Shown: positions 1 through 7,753 of the stretch, one piece after another
Position numbering within the stretch: the stretch's first letter is position 1
Layout: each line of letters begins with the position of its first letter
Assembly (NCBI RefSeq): GCF_014695775.1
Contig: NZ_JACJOX010000058.1
Coordinates: 175,244-239,243 of the forward strand
DNA from: Leptolyngbya sp. FACHB-60
GTDB taxonomy: Bacteria; Cyanobacteriota; Cyanobacteriia; Phormidesmidales; Phormidesmidaceae
DNA: 64,000 nucleotides
Direction: 5' to 3'
Program-made: the position numbers and the translations under genes
Notes under the pieces: model-generated
Seen by the model: only the letters and a program-made list of their open reading frames with translations
The model's database searches: none
Told to the model about the DNA's origin: nothing

Positions 1-22
1 GTTGTGACTAAGTTATAGCAAC

Positions 23-1522
23 TTAGAAACGGAAGGTGGCGCGAAGAGCACCCCAGAGACCAATATCATCATTACCAGCAAGGTTGGTATTGATGTCACC
101 GTAGACGATAGCAGGTGTGATGGTCAAGAACTGGTTGAAGGGAATTTCGTAATAGCCTTCAATAAGAGTGGGGTTGTTAGTAGTACCAAACAGCTGGGGC
201 AATTGGCCACCGTAGACACCCAGCTGAGCACCCTCAGCTAGGAAGTTGTTGATGCCAAGACCAGCAGTCCAGCTAAAGTCATTGCCGCCGTTGTAGGTGG
301 TGTAAGCACCGTGACCAGCAACGAAGAACCTACCGAAGTCAAGGTTCAACAAACCAGCATAGGTGTCGGTAGCACCGGGCACACCACCGCCACCAGTGTA
401 GTTCTGAGACCTGTCGCTGTGGATGTAGGCAATACCAGCATCCAGGAAGCCATCGCTCAGGTAGCTGAGCTGGCCAATGTAGCTCTGGCTAGCAGCAGCA
501 AAGATACCGATGGAGGGAGTAAAACCACCAGTGCCACTGGTGAAACCTGCATCGAACACAAGGCTGTCGGTGAGAGCAAAGCTCAGACCAACACCAGGGC
601 CAGCGGTAGTGCTACCACCAGCGTCGTAGAACTGAGGCCCACCAGCATCAGCAACGGAAGGACCGTCGAAGGGCACGATGGTGCTGGTTACCCAGTCATC
701 GCCTTGAAGACCACGAGCAGAGGCCGTTACGGTCAGGCGGCTGCCAACGGGGAACTGGTAGTAGAAGTCATCAACCTGCACGTTGTAGTCGGTATTGTCA
801 GGGTTACCAGCGTCACTGCCGCTGGCATTAGCAAGACCACCTAGGAGCCCTGAGCTGATAGCGTCGCCGCTGATTGCATTACCTCTGGCACCCTGCAAGC
901 GAATACGCAAACGGTCGTTGCCGGTAAAGCTGGAGTCAAAGTTCAAGCGGGCACGGGCAGCAACGCTGGTGCTCGCCTCAGCGGTGACGATGTCAATCGG
1001 GGTAACTAGGTGGAAGTCAGCTTGACCAACCAGCTTGGTGGTGGTAGAGAACTGCTGAGCACGCAGGGTAGCGGTTTCAGCTTCCAGGGCATCGACGCGG
1101 CCGCGCAGGGTAGCCAATTCAGCCTGGAACTCTTCTTGCAGACGACGGATGGTGGCGAGGTCTTCAGGGTTGATGCCGGACTGGGCGATCAGGGTAGCGA
1201 TCACGTCCAGGCAGGAGTTGAGACCGGCGGCGAACTCGAAGCGAGTGAGGCTGCGCTGACCGCGGAAGGTGCGGTCGGGGTAACCCTGAATACAACCGTA
1301 GTTCTCAACCAAGCTTTGTAGTGCCTGGAAGGCCCAGTCGGAGGGCAGCACGTCGGTGAGCTCTGAGACGCTGGTGATTTGAGCCAGTTGAATAGAGTCT
1401 TGATCGAAGTTGCTGACCTGGGGGGTAGCGGCTTCAGCTGCGATCGCGGAGCCAGAGACGGCCACAGCTGCACCTAGGGCAGCGGGCACAGCCAGCAGAG
1501 ATTGCCAAAATAGCTTAGACAT
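23..1522 (-). CDS. Iron uptake porin (SLH + OprB barrel), copy 1
   Basis: Outer-membrane beta-barrel porin of the cyanobacterial SLH/OprB class, thought to pass inorganic ions such as iron. In order: signal peptide (about 1-28, ending near AIAAEA), an SLH domain (about 55-115, with the GYPDRTF motif) that binds peptidoglycan-linked polymer, a coiled coil (about 122-155) and an OprB barrel ending in aromatic residues (ATFRF), typical of outer-membrane proteins. A GTG five codons upstream (1535-1537) overlaps the Shine-Dalgarno AGGAGA, so ATG at 1520-1522 is chosen, giving 499 residues. A close paralogue lies directly upstream (1936-3390); their 5' halves are almost identical and the barrels differ. 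Substrate specificity is not visible from sequence. Confidence 0.9.
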   Translation of the reverse strand: MSKLFWQSLLAVPAALGAAVAVSGSAIAAEAATPQVSNFDQDSIQLAQITSVSELTDVLPSDWAFQALQSLVENYGCIQGYPDRTFRGQRSLTRFEFAAGLNSCLDVIATLIAQSGINPEDLATIRRLQEEFQAELATLRGRVDALEAETATLRAQQFSTTTKLVGQADFHLVTPIDIVTAEASTSVAARARLNFDSSFTGNDRLRIRLQGARGNAISGDAISSGLLGGLANASGSDAGNPDNTDYNVQVDDFYYQFPVGSRLTVTASARGLQGDDWVTSTIVPFDGPSVADAGGPQFYDAGGSTTAGPGVGLSFALTDSLVFDAGFTSGTGGFTPSIGIFAAASQSYIGQLSYLSDGFLDAGIAYIHSDRSQNYTGGGGVPGATDTYAGLLNLDFGRFFVAGHGAYTTYNGGNDFSWTAGLGINNFLAEGAQLGVYGGQLPQLFGTTNNPTLIEGYYEIPFNQFLTITPAIVYGDINTNLAGNDDIGLWGALRATFRF

Positions 1523-1529
1523 GTAATTT

Positions 1530-1540
1530 CTCCTCACACC
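1530..1540 (-). promoter_or_regulatory. Putative Yfr1 sRNA target site over the porin 1 RBS
   Basis: The mRNA reads GGUGUGAGGAG here. This is a perfect 11-base complement of the conserved single-stranded core CUCCUCACACC of the cyanobacterial small RNA Yfr1. It covers the Shine-Dalgarno and ends 7 bases before the ATG. The same 11 bases occur in front of the second porin, although the bases around them differ. Yfr1 is known to repress porin mRNAs in Prochlorococcus; regulation here is inferred. Confidence 0.65.
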
Positions 1541-1687
1541 TTAATACAAGGCTTATTGTGTACCTACCAGCAGGGTGGCCTAAGCCGCGCCTAATGAATA
1601 AAGTTCAGACCTGACCCAATAATAGGGGACAGTAACTCAACCTTATGTACATCCAAGACCGATAGTAGCAGATCTGCTCATCGGCGG

Positions 1688-1739
1688 CTAGATAAGATTT
1701 GACCTAATAACTAAGTAGTTACAAAATCACCTTATCTAG
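1688..1739. repeat. Inverted repeat CTAGATAAG...CTTATCTAG
   Basis: Nine-base perfect arms (1688-1696 and 1731-1739) enclose a second small palindrome, TAACTAAGTAGTTA. The element is AT-rich and lies upstream of porin 1. It could be an operator or an mRNA 5' stem. It has no U-tract, so it is not a standard terminator. Confidence 0.4.
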
Positions 1740-1878
1740 TGGCTAGACAAGCACCATAGGCATAAGGTTCCCCAAATTTATCTGGGTTAGCAGGACTAAG
1801 GAAAAATCTCTGCAAAGGCCATGTAGTGGACGACGGGTGACTCCGATTTCTGAAGCTGATGGATAGGCTCTGGCGATC

Positions 1879-1917
1879 GGGGACTCTAACCTAGTGGTCA
1901 ACCAAGTCAGAGTCCCC
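1879..1917 (-). terminator. Stem-loop after porin 2
   Basis: Perfect 9-base arms GGGGACTCT/AGAGTCCCC enclose a 21-base loop, starting 19 bases past the stop codon of the second porin. There is no U-run, so it may stabilise a 3' end rather than terminate by itself. Confidence 0.4.
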
Positions 1918-1935
1918 AGTTAAGAGGGATAACCC

Positions 1936-3390
1936 CTAGAACCGGAAGGTGGCGCGCAGGACGCCCCAGAAACCAGTTTCATCCGTACCACCACCCAGGT
2001 TAGTATCCCCATAGATGACTGCAGGAGTGATAGTTAGGAACTCGTTAAAGGGCACCTCGTAGTAACCTTCAATTAGGAGAGGGTTGTTGGTGGTACCAGT
2101 TACCTGAGGTAGCTGACCACCGTAAATGCCCAGTTGAGACCCTTCAACCCCAAAGTCGTTGAGGCCAAGACCAGCGGTCCAGCTGAAGTCGTTGCCGCCG
2201 TTGAAGGTCTGATACGCACCATGGCCAGCGATGAAGAATCCACCAAAGTCAAGGTTCAATAGACCAGCATAGGTGTCAGTACCACCGGGTAGACCACCTT
2301 GAAAGTTGATGGACCGGTCGTTGTGCATATAGACAATACCAGCATCCAGGAAACCATCGCTTAGGAAGCTAAGCTGAGCAATGTAGCTCTGGTTGGCAGC
2401 AGCAAAGATACCAACATTAGGAGTGAAGGCACCAGGACCACCAGCCGTGTAACCAGCATCAAAAACGATACTGTCAGTCAGGGAGATGCTGATACCAGCA
2501 CCGGCACCGTTGGAGCTACTGCCGCCGCTGGTATAAAAAGCTGGTTCTCCATATTGGGCGACGGAGGGGCCATCAAAAGGAACGATGGTGTCGGTGACCC
2601 AGTCATCGCCCTGAAGACCACGGGCAGAGGCGGTTAGGGTGATGCGGCTACCAACGGGGACTCGGTAGTAGAAGTCGTCAACGGTTACGTTGTAGTCGCT
2701 GCCCCGAGCGTTGGCCAAGCCACCGAGCACACGTGGGGAAATGGCGTTACCCTCACCAGCCTGCAGACGAATACGCAAGCGATCGTCACCAGTGAAGCTG
2801 GAGTCGAAGTTCAACCGAGCACGATTGGCAACGCTAGTGTTTGCTTCACCGGAAATGCCGTCAAACGGGGTAATCAGGTGGAAGTCAGCTTGCCCCCGCA
2901 GTTTAGTGGTGGTGGAGAACTGTTGAGCGCGCAGGGTAGTGACTTCAGCTTCTAGGGCATCGACGCGGCCGCGCAGGGTGGCCAGTTCAGCCTGGAACTC
3001 TTCTTGCAGACGACGGATGGTGGCGAGGTCTTCGGGGTTGATGCCGGACTGGGCGATCAGGGTAGCGATCACGTCCAAGCAGGAGTTGAGACCGGCGGCG
3101 AACTCGAAGCGAGTGAGGCTGCGCTGACCGCGGAAGGTGCGGTCGGGGTAACCCTGAATACAACCGTAGTTCTCAACCAAGCTTTGTAGCGCCTGGAAGG
3201 CCCAGTCGGAGGGCAGCACGTCGGTGAGTTCTGAGACGCTGGTGATTTGAGCCAGTTGAACGGAATCTTGGTCGAAGTCGCTGACCAGGGGGGTAGCGGC
3301 TTCAGCTGCGATCGCGGAGCCAGAGACGGCCACAGCTGCACCTAGGGCAGCGGGCATAGCCAGCAGAGATTGCCAAAATAGCTTAGACAT
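1936..3390 (-). CDS. Iron uptake porin (SLH + OprB barrel), copy 2
   Basis: Paralogue of the neighbouring porin (484 residues from the ATG at 3388-3390) with the same order: signal peptide, SLH domain (about 55-115), coiled coil (about 122-155), OprB barrel ending ATFRF. The signal peptide and SLH region match copy 1 almost base for base, while the barrel differs in loop length and sequence. That pattern suggests gene conversion of the 5' half or strong constraint on the anchor and targeting part. As in copy 1, a GTG six codons upstream coincides with the ribosome binding site AGGAGA and is rejected. The 398-base gap makes a shared transcript uncertain. Confidence 0.9.
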   Translation of the reverse strand: MSKLFWQSLLAMPAALGAAVAVSGSAIAAEAATPLVSDFDQDSVQLAQITSVSELTDVLPSDWAFQALQSLVENYGCIQGYPDRTFRGQRSLTRFEFAAGLNSCLDVIATLIAQSGINPEDLATIRRLQEEFQAELATLRGRVDALEAEVTTLRAQQFSTTTKLRGQADFHLITPFDGISGEANTSVANRARLNFDSSFTGDDRLRIRLQAGEGNAISPRVLGGLANARGSDYNVTVDDFYYRVPVGSRITLTASARGLQGDDWVTDTIVPFDGPSVAQYGEPAFYTSGGSSSNGAGAGISISLTDSIVFDAGYTAGGPGAFTPNVGIFAAANQSYIAQLSFLSDGFLDAGIVYMHNDRSINFQGGLPGGTDTYAGLLNLDFGGFFIAGHGAYQTFNGGNDFSWTAGLGLNDFGVEGSQLGIYGGQLPQVTGTTNNPLLIEGYYEVPFNEFLTITPAVIYGDTNLGGGTDETGFWGVLRATFRF

Positions 3391-3400
3391 TTGTATTTTT

Positions 3401-3411
3401 CTCCTCACACC
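3401..3411 (-). promoter_or_regulatory. Putative Yfr1 sRNA target site over the porin 2 RBS
   Basis: The mRNA again reads GGUGUGAGGAG, complementary over 11 bases to the Yfr1 core. It lies 10 bases before the ATG and includes the Shine-Dalgarno. Flanking bases differ from those of copy 1, so the element stands out as conserved inside an otherwise diverged leader. Confidence 0.65.
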
Positions 3412-3606
3412 GTTCTAGAGAGCCAAGCGTGTAGCAGTAGCGAAAGCTACAGCTCAGTTTCATAGGGGAGATTACCGTAAATCGGCGTGCTCAGGATGAA
3501 AAACGGGTTAAGCGTGAATGAGGGTTTGAGAAGAACTTGGTTAACCTGATTAACGTTAAGTCGAGAGCTCATGGCTTTCTGACTATGCCGTTCAAGGTAA
3601 GTCGGT

Positions 3607-3888
3607 TTAACTCAAAGCAGAGATAGTTTCTGCCATGGCAAAATCTTTTTCGGTTAGACCTCCTATGTCGTGGGTGGAGAGGCTAACGACGACCCGGTTG
3701 TAGGAGATTTGCAGGTCGGGGTGGTGACCAGCGGCTTCGGCAGGCTCGACTAGCTGGTTCACAAAGTCGACGGCAGCGACGAAGTCTTTAAACGTGCGGG
3801 TAAACGTGATGGTCTTGCCGACCAGCGTCCAGTCAGAAAGCTGGCTCAGTTTGGCTTGAATGTCGCGAGCGCTGAGGAGAGTGGCCAT
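3607..3888 (-). CDS. Pterin-4a-carbinolamine dehydratase family protein
   Basis: A 93-residue single-domain protein of the PCD/DCoH family. The conserved signature AGHHPDLQISYNRV followed by THDIGGLTEKD carries the histidines of the dehydratase site. The family enzyme dehydrates 4a-hydroxytetrahydropterin to regenerate quinonoid dihydropterin after aromatic hydroxylation. Many bacteria without phenylalanine hydroxylase keep it, where it may act in pterin recycling or molybdopterin-linked roles. Length is normal for the family. The ATG is preceded by a purine-rich stretch in the RNA sense. There is no operon partner on the same strand nearby apart from the small ORF at 4149-4220. Confidence 0.88.
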   Translation of the reverse strand: MATLLSARDIQAKLSQLSDWTLVGKTITFTRTFKDFVAAVDFVNQLVEPAEAAGHHPDLQISYNRVVVSLSTHDIGGLTEKDFAMAETISALS

Positions 3889-4010
3889 GGTGGTAGGGAG
3901 ATGAACTATCCCATCATCCTAGGAGATAGTGGTGCGATCGCATTCAGCGAAGGGAGGCTGAGTCTGGCGATCGCGCGTTGCCCTGTAGGCGTTGCCCCTT
4001 TAAAAGCTAT

Positions 4011-4052
4011 CCGCCCCTGCCAGGGGAAGAAAGTCTTCCTAAGCAGGGGCGG
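4011..4052 (-). terminator. Long GC-rich hairpin downstream of the 23-codon ORF
   Basis: Ten-base perfect arms CCGCCCCTGC/GCAGGGGCGG enclose an inner GGAAGA-AAG-TCTTCC stem. Read on the minus strand the hairpin is followed by ATAGCTTTT, a weak U-tract. This is consistent with the end of a short transcript that begins upstream of the small ORF at 4220. Confidence 0.45.
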
Positions 4053-4148
4053 TCTAGTTGGATCTTAGGTTGAACCTGACTGCCGGGAGGAACCCTATTC
4101 AGCCAGCTTCGAGAGCTTAGCTAGTTGCCGAAGCAACCAACACTGAAG

Positions 4149-4220
4149 CTAGAGTACAGCCCCGGCGCGCAGCCGGCTGATCTCAACCTGAAGACCCACA
4201 CGTTTACTACTTTCTTGCAT
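4149..4220 (-). CDS. 23-residue ORF behind a perfect Shine-Dalgarno
   Basis: ATG at 4218-4220 opens 23 codons (start MQESSKRVGL, end RLRAGAVL) before a TAG. The mRNA carries AGGAGGUGAU at 4225-4234, complementary to the full 3' tail of 16S rRNA, with GGAGG 8 bases from the ATG. This is the strongest ribosome binding site I noticed in the window. The peptide is polar and basic, without a membrane segment or cysteines, so it is not a photosystem small subunit. About 100 bases downstream is the hairpin at 4011-4052. It could be a small protein, a leader peptide or a dual-function RNA. I do not recognise the sequence. Confidence 0.4.
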   Translation of the reverse strand: MQESSKRVGLQVEISRLRAGAVL

Positions 4221-4389
4221 GGGCATCACCTCCTGGAATCCTAACGGTAAAATCTGTAGAGTTGCTGCCGTAACAGCGGCATTACTCGTAAGTTAACACA
4301 ATAATTTCTGGCTGTGGCACAAATTGCGAGCTTTGCCGAGGTCTAAGCTAATAGCGCTGGCCCTCAACGCCCTTCCAGAACCCTTACCT

Positions 4390-5271
4390 ATGTCCATAGA
4401 TCCTCGCTTTCCGATTCCTGATATCGCCTTAGATCAATACCTACAAGCTTGGCTGCAAGAAGATGTTGGCCGCGGCGACTGGACTACTGCTGGGCTGGGG
4501 TCTTTCGTCCAGCGGCCTGGGCAGGCCATTTGGGTCACCCGTGCCCCAGGTGTGATTGCCGGACTTCCCTTTGCCCGCCGCCTCTTTCAGCAGCTGGATG
4601 TTGATGTCAACTTTGAGCCATTGGTGAACGATGGCGACCTTTGTCCTAAAGACACCACCGTTGCCAAAATCAGCGGTTCTCTGGCAGTGCTGCTCACCGG
4701 AGAACGGGTCGCCTTAAACCTGGTGATGCGCCTAAGCGGCATTGCCACCGCTACCCATCAGTACGTGGAGCAGTTGGCCGACAGCCCCACCCAGTTTGTC
4801 GATACCCGCAAGACCAGCCCCGGTCTACGCCAGTTTGAAAAGTACGCCAGCCGAGTTGGTGGAGCCATTAACCACCGTATGGGGCTGGACGATGCGGTGA
4901 TGATTAAAGACAACCATATCGCTGCTGCTGGGGGCATTCGGGCGGCAGTGACCCAGATTCGAGCGGCGATTCCTTACCCAATGACGGTGGAGGTGGAAAC
5001 GAGCAATCTGGAGCAGGTTGATGAAGCGCTCACCTGCCCTGTAGACATCATCATGCTTGACAACATGCCACCAGAACTGATGAAGACCGCCGTCGATCGC
5101 ATTCGCGAGCAAAAGCCGACCGTTAAAATCGAGGCTTCGGGCAACGTAACCCTAGAGACCCTAGGGCCGATCGCGGCGACAGGGGTAGATTTCATTTCCA
5201 GCAGTGCCCCCGTTACCCGGGCTCCGTGGCTAGATATTAGTATGCAAGTGATCAGTTCTGAAGTGATCTAA
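4390..5271 (+). CDS. nadC: Nicotinate-nucleotide pyrophosphorylase (carboxylating)
   Basis: Quinolinate phosphoribosyltransferase of de novo NAD synthesis: quinolinate plus PRPP gives nicotinate mononucleotide, CO2 and pyrophosphate, in the cytoplasm. The protein shows the N-terminal EDVGRGDWT motif, the TRKTSPGLRQFEKYA substrate-binding segment, then MIKDNH and the barrel motifs EVET, IMLDN and EASGN. From ATG 4390 it has 293 residues, normal for NadC. An earlier in-frame start at 4324 would add 22 residues that look unrelated to the family, so it is rejected. The YbjQ gene follows after 13 bases, probably co-transcribed. Confidence 0.95.
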   Translation: MSIDPRFPIPDIALDQYLQAWLQEDVGRGDWTTAGLGSFVQRPGQAIWVTRAPGVIAGLPFARRLFQQLDVDVNFEPLVNDGDLCPKDTTVAKISGSLAVLLTGERVALNLVMRLSGIATATHQYVEQLADSPTQFVDTRKTSPGLRQFEKYASRVGGAINHRMGLDDAVMIKDNHIAAAGGIRAAVTQIRAAIPYPMTVEVETSNLEQVDEALTCPVDIIMLDNMPPELMKTAVDRIREQKPTVKIEASGNVTLETLGPIAATGVDFISSSAPVTRAPWLDISMQVISSEVI

Positions 5272-5284
5272 CCCGAGGCAACCC

Positions 5285-5611
5285 ATGATCCTAACTACCG
5301 GTCCTAACGTTGACGGTCGCCCTGTAGTTGAATACTGCGGGCTGGTAAATGGTGAGGCTATTTTGGGAGCCAATATTTTTAAGGACTTTTTTGCGGGCAT
5401 TCGCGATGTGGTAGGCGGGCGATCGGGTGCCTACGAACATTCCCTGCGCCAGGCCCGCAACACTGCCATCAAAGAAATGATGCAGGCTGCCCAAGAGCTA
5501 GGAGCCGACGCCATTATTGCCGTAGATATCGACTACGAATCGTTGGAGATCAACAACGGCGGCAACATGCTGATGGTAGCGGCCAGTGGTACAGCGGTGC
5601 GCTTGGGATGA
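5285..5611 (+). CDS. YbjQ/UPF0145 family protein
   Basis: A 108-residue protein of the YbjQ family (DUF74, sometimes called heavy-metal-binding domain). Family features are the start ILTTGPNVDGRPV, the central IRDVVGGRSGAYE and the helix KEMMQAAQELGADAIIAVDIDYE. The fold is a small oligomeric alpha/beta domain; its biochemical role is not established. It begins 13 bases after nadC on the same strand and is likely the last gene of that unit. The next gene is convergent. Confidence 0.88.
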   Translation: MILTTGPNVDGRPVVEYCGLVNGEAILGANIFKDFFAGIRDVVGGRSGAYEHSLRQARNTAIKEMMQAAQELGADAIIAVDIDYESLEINNGGNMLMVAASGTAVRLG

Positions 5612-5696
5612 GACGTTCTTAGCCTAAGCACTTGGTCCCTAACTCAATCCTTAGGTTTAGCCTAGAGCGGCACTGAGGACTGGATGCCTGATTAGT

Positions 5697-6062
5697 TCAT
5701 GAGAGGGCGTGATCTTTCAGGTCAGCCAAAGAAACGTGCTCAACGGCACTCGCGTGGGTGGCGTCTAGGATCACCGGGGGTGCGACCCCAGCTTCTAGGG
5801 CTTCTTGCCAGCGAGGGGCGCACAGGCACCAGCGATCGCCCGGATTGAGCCCCGAAAATTGAAAAGCGGGCATCGGCGTCGAGAGATCGTTGCCCTGGGC
5901 TTTGGTGAAAGCCAAAAACTCAGGAGTCATCTGGGCGCACACCACGTGAACTCCCATGTCGCCGGCGCCGGTGTTGCAGCAGCCGTCACGATAGAAGCCG
6001 GTCATAGGTGAGGTGCAGCAGGGGGCGAGGGGAGTCCCCAAGACGTTGGTAGCGGTGGTCAT
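5697..6062 (-). CDS. DUF2237 family protein
   Basis: A cysteine-containing protein of about 121 residues matching the DUF2237 family (NVLGTPLAPC, TGFYRDGCC, then DRWCLCAPRW and ATHASALE-like HASAVEHV near the end). The family is widespread in bacteria and algae and has no assigned reaction; the paired cysteines and histidines suggest metal binding, which is inference. An upstream GTG at 6126-6128 would add 22 residues with no family match, so ATG 6060-6062 is preferred. It is downstream of the terminator at 6149-6177 and thus probably has its own promoter. Confidence 0.85.
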   Translation of the reverse strand: MTTATNVLGTPLAPCCTSPMTGFYRDGCCNTGAGDMGVHVVCAQMTPEFLAFTKAQGNDLSTPMPAFQFSGLNPGDRWCLCAPRWQEALEAGVAPPVILDATHASAVEHVSLADLKDHALS

Positions 6063-6148
6063 GGGAGTTTTACCTAAAGGGCTGGTAGGCAGGTCGTCAT
6101 TCGCTTTTAATTTATCGCAAGACCCCAAAACCCGCCTTGCCGAAGCCC

Positions 6149-6177
6149 AAAAAAAGAGATGTCGCTAGCGGCATCTC
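6149..6177 (-). terminator. Intrinsic terminator of the YkvA-family gene
   Basis: On the minus strand GAGATGCCGC pairs with GCGACATCTC around a tight loop and is followed by seven U residues (plus-strand A-run 6149-6155). It lies about 50 bases after the stop codon at 6230. This is a textbook intrinsic terminator. Confidence 0.8.
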
Positions 6178-6229
6178 GGGGAGATAGGTTTGAGGGTAAA
6201 GAATCTGGCAGGGGCTGATCTGACTCGGC

Positions 6230-6517
6230 CTACGCATCGATGGTGGTAATAGGTTCAACGGTAGCGTCGTTGGCTGCGCTAGTACCAGACTGCTTGCGCT
6301 TGTTGAGGCGCTCCAGCGCAATTTGAGACAGCTCAGTGACGAGCAGGGTGGCCAACAAACCGTCGTCAATCCAGCCAATAATTGGCAAAAAGTCGGGGGC
6401 AATATCAATGGGAGAAACCAAGTAAATTATGGTTCCTAAACCTAGGAGCCAGCCATATTTGGTATTGCGCAGAGTTGCTTTATACCAGTTGTAAAAGGAG
6501 CCAATCGCGTTGTTCAT
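6230..6517 (-). CDS. YkvA/DUF1232 family membrane protein
   Basis: A 95-residue small membrane protein. It contains the DUF1232 hallmark YLVSPIDIAPDFLP followed by GWIDDGLLA, which forms one or two membrane-associated helices; the C-terminal tail is polar. Function of the family is unknown. ATG 6515-6517 is preceded by CAGGTGA at good distance; the longer form starting at 6556 is less likely. Transcription ends at the strong terminator just downstream. Confidence 0.82.
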   Translation of the reverse strand: MNNAIGSFYNWYKATLRNTKYGWLLGLGTIIYLVSPIDIAPDFLPIIGWIDDGLLATLLVTELSQIALERLNKRKQSGTSAANDATVEPITTIDA

Positions 6518-6727
6518 TGAGCCATTCACCTGAACGTGATGCTTAAATGGTGTCAAAAAAACAGGCGATCACCTAGTGTAGAAAACTGATCTAAACCGGT
6601 GGAGAACCGTCCCCCAAAATTTCTTGGTTCTAGCTGAAGCAAACTCTGGGTAGCCAGAGTCAGAGTGCTAGACTACGGAAGCAACAATGACAGAAATGCG
6701 CGGTTTATGACCGTAGAGACGAGATCG

Positions 6728-7753
6728 ATGAACCAAGCTGGAATGGCGACAGCCATTGAGGTGCCCCTCAGCATTGCGCCAATGATGGATCGCACCGATC
6801 GCCATTATCGCTATTTCATGCGGCAGATCACTCGGCACACTCTGCTCTATACCGAGATGGTGACAGCCCAGGCAATTTTGCACGGCGATCGCGACCATCT
6901 ACTGGGTTTTACCCCCAGTGAGTCGCCGCTAGTGCTGCAAGTGGGGGGCGATGACCCACGGATGCTGGCAATCTCGGCCCACGCTGCCACTGACTTTGGT
7001 TACGACGCCATCAACTTGAATGTGGGTTGCCCCAGCGATCGCGTCCGTAGCGGCAACTTTGGGGCCTGCCTGATGGCCCAGCCTGAGCGAGTTGCCGAGG
7101 GCGTTGCAGCTATGATGTCTGCTAGCCCGTTGCCGGTCAGCGTCAAACACCGGATTGGCATAGACGATCGCGATCGCTATGAAGACATGGCCACTTTCGT
7201 GGATATCGTCGCCCAAACTGGCTGCCGCCACTTTACCGTCCACGCTCGTAAGGCCTGGCTTCAGGGGCTTAGCCCCAAAGACAACCGTACGGTACCACCC
7301 CTGCGCTACGGCGACGTGCATCGCCTCAAACGAGACTTTCCTTACCTGTGGATTGAGATCAATGGCGGTTTGACCAGGCTTGAGCAGGTGACAGAACAGC
7401 TTGCCCAGGTCGATGGAGTCATGGTTGGCCGGGCTGCCTACGATAATCCCTACCTCTTTAGCCAGGTTGATCAGGGCTTTTTTGCCGACCCTAGGGCTCC
7501 CCTCAGCCGCCAGCAGGTGGCCGAAGCGATGCTGCCCTACATTGACCACTGGGTGCGCCAGGGGCTGAAGCTCAACAAAATTACTCGCCACATGCTGATG
7601 CTGTTTGCGGGGCAGCCTGGCAGCCGCCTGTGGAAGCAAACGCTAACTGAGGAGTCGTCTAAACCTGGAGCCGGGGTTGAGGTTGTTCGGCAGGCTTTGA
7701 CGGCGGTGCAGCGACAGAGCGAGATTCAGGCTCAGCTAGGGAGTTTCGTTTAG
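6728..7753 (+). CDS. dusA: tRNA-dihydrouridine synthase, DusA type
   Basis: Flavoprotein that reduces uridine to dihydrouridine in the tRNA D-loop with NADPH. The DusA signature APMMDRTDRHYRYFMR is at the N-terminus, the catalytic cysteine in NLNVGCPS, and the FMN-binding segments VKHRIG, HARKAWLQGL and INGG follow in family order. DusA differs from DusB/C in this N-terminal motif. Several in-frame starts exist (6665, 6707, 6728, 6743); 6728 gives 341 residues, normal for DusA, but the choice is uncertain. The 3' end overlaps the convergent propeller gene by 18 bases. Confidence 0.9.
   Translation: MNQAGMATAIEVPLSIAPMMDRTDRHYRYFMRQITRHTLLYTEMVTAQAILHGDRDHLLGFTPSESPLVLQVGGDDPRMLAISAHAATDFGYDAINLNVGCPSDRVRSGNFGACLMAQPERVAEGVAAMMSASPLPVSVKHRIGIDDRDRYEDMATFVDIVAQTGCRHFTVHARKAWLQGLSPKDNRTVPPLRYGDVHRLKRDFPYLWIEINGGLTRLEQVTEQLAQVDGVMVGRAAYDNPYLFSQVDQGFFADPRAPLSRQQVAEAMLPYIDHWVRQGLKLNKITRHMLMLFAGQPGSRLWKQTLTEESSKPGAGVEVVRQALTAVQRQSEIQAQLGSFV

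Larger units (their letters stand above)
1541..1935. other. Intergenic region between the two porins
   Basis: About 400 bases without a gene. It must hold the promoter of porin 1 and the 3' end of the porin 2 transcript. Two inverted repeats are visible and are listed separately (1688-1739 and 1879-1917). I see no convincing sigma-70 promoter pair and no small ORF. Confidence 0.6.

Noticed and set aside
3856..4068. Plus-strand ORF of 70 codons
   Set aside because: Starts inside the antisense of the PCD gene, and runs through HIP1 sites and the hairpin at 4011-4052; no family likeness.
4011..4220. Possible tmRNA, SRP RNA, 6S RNA or RNase P RNA
   Set aside because: I looked for the tag peptide, the SRP apical motif and the RNase P core motifs and did not find them.
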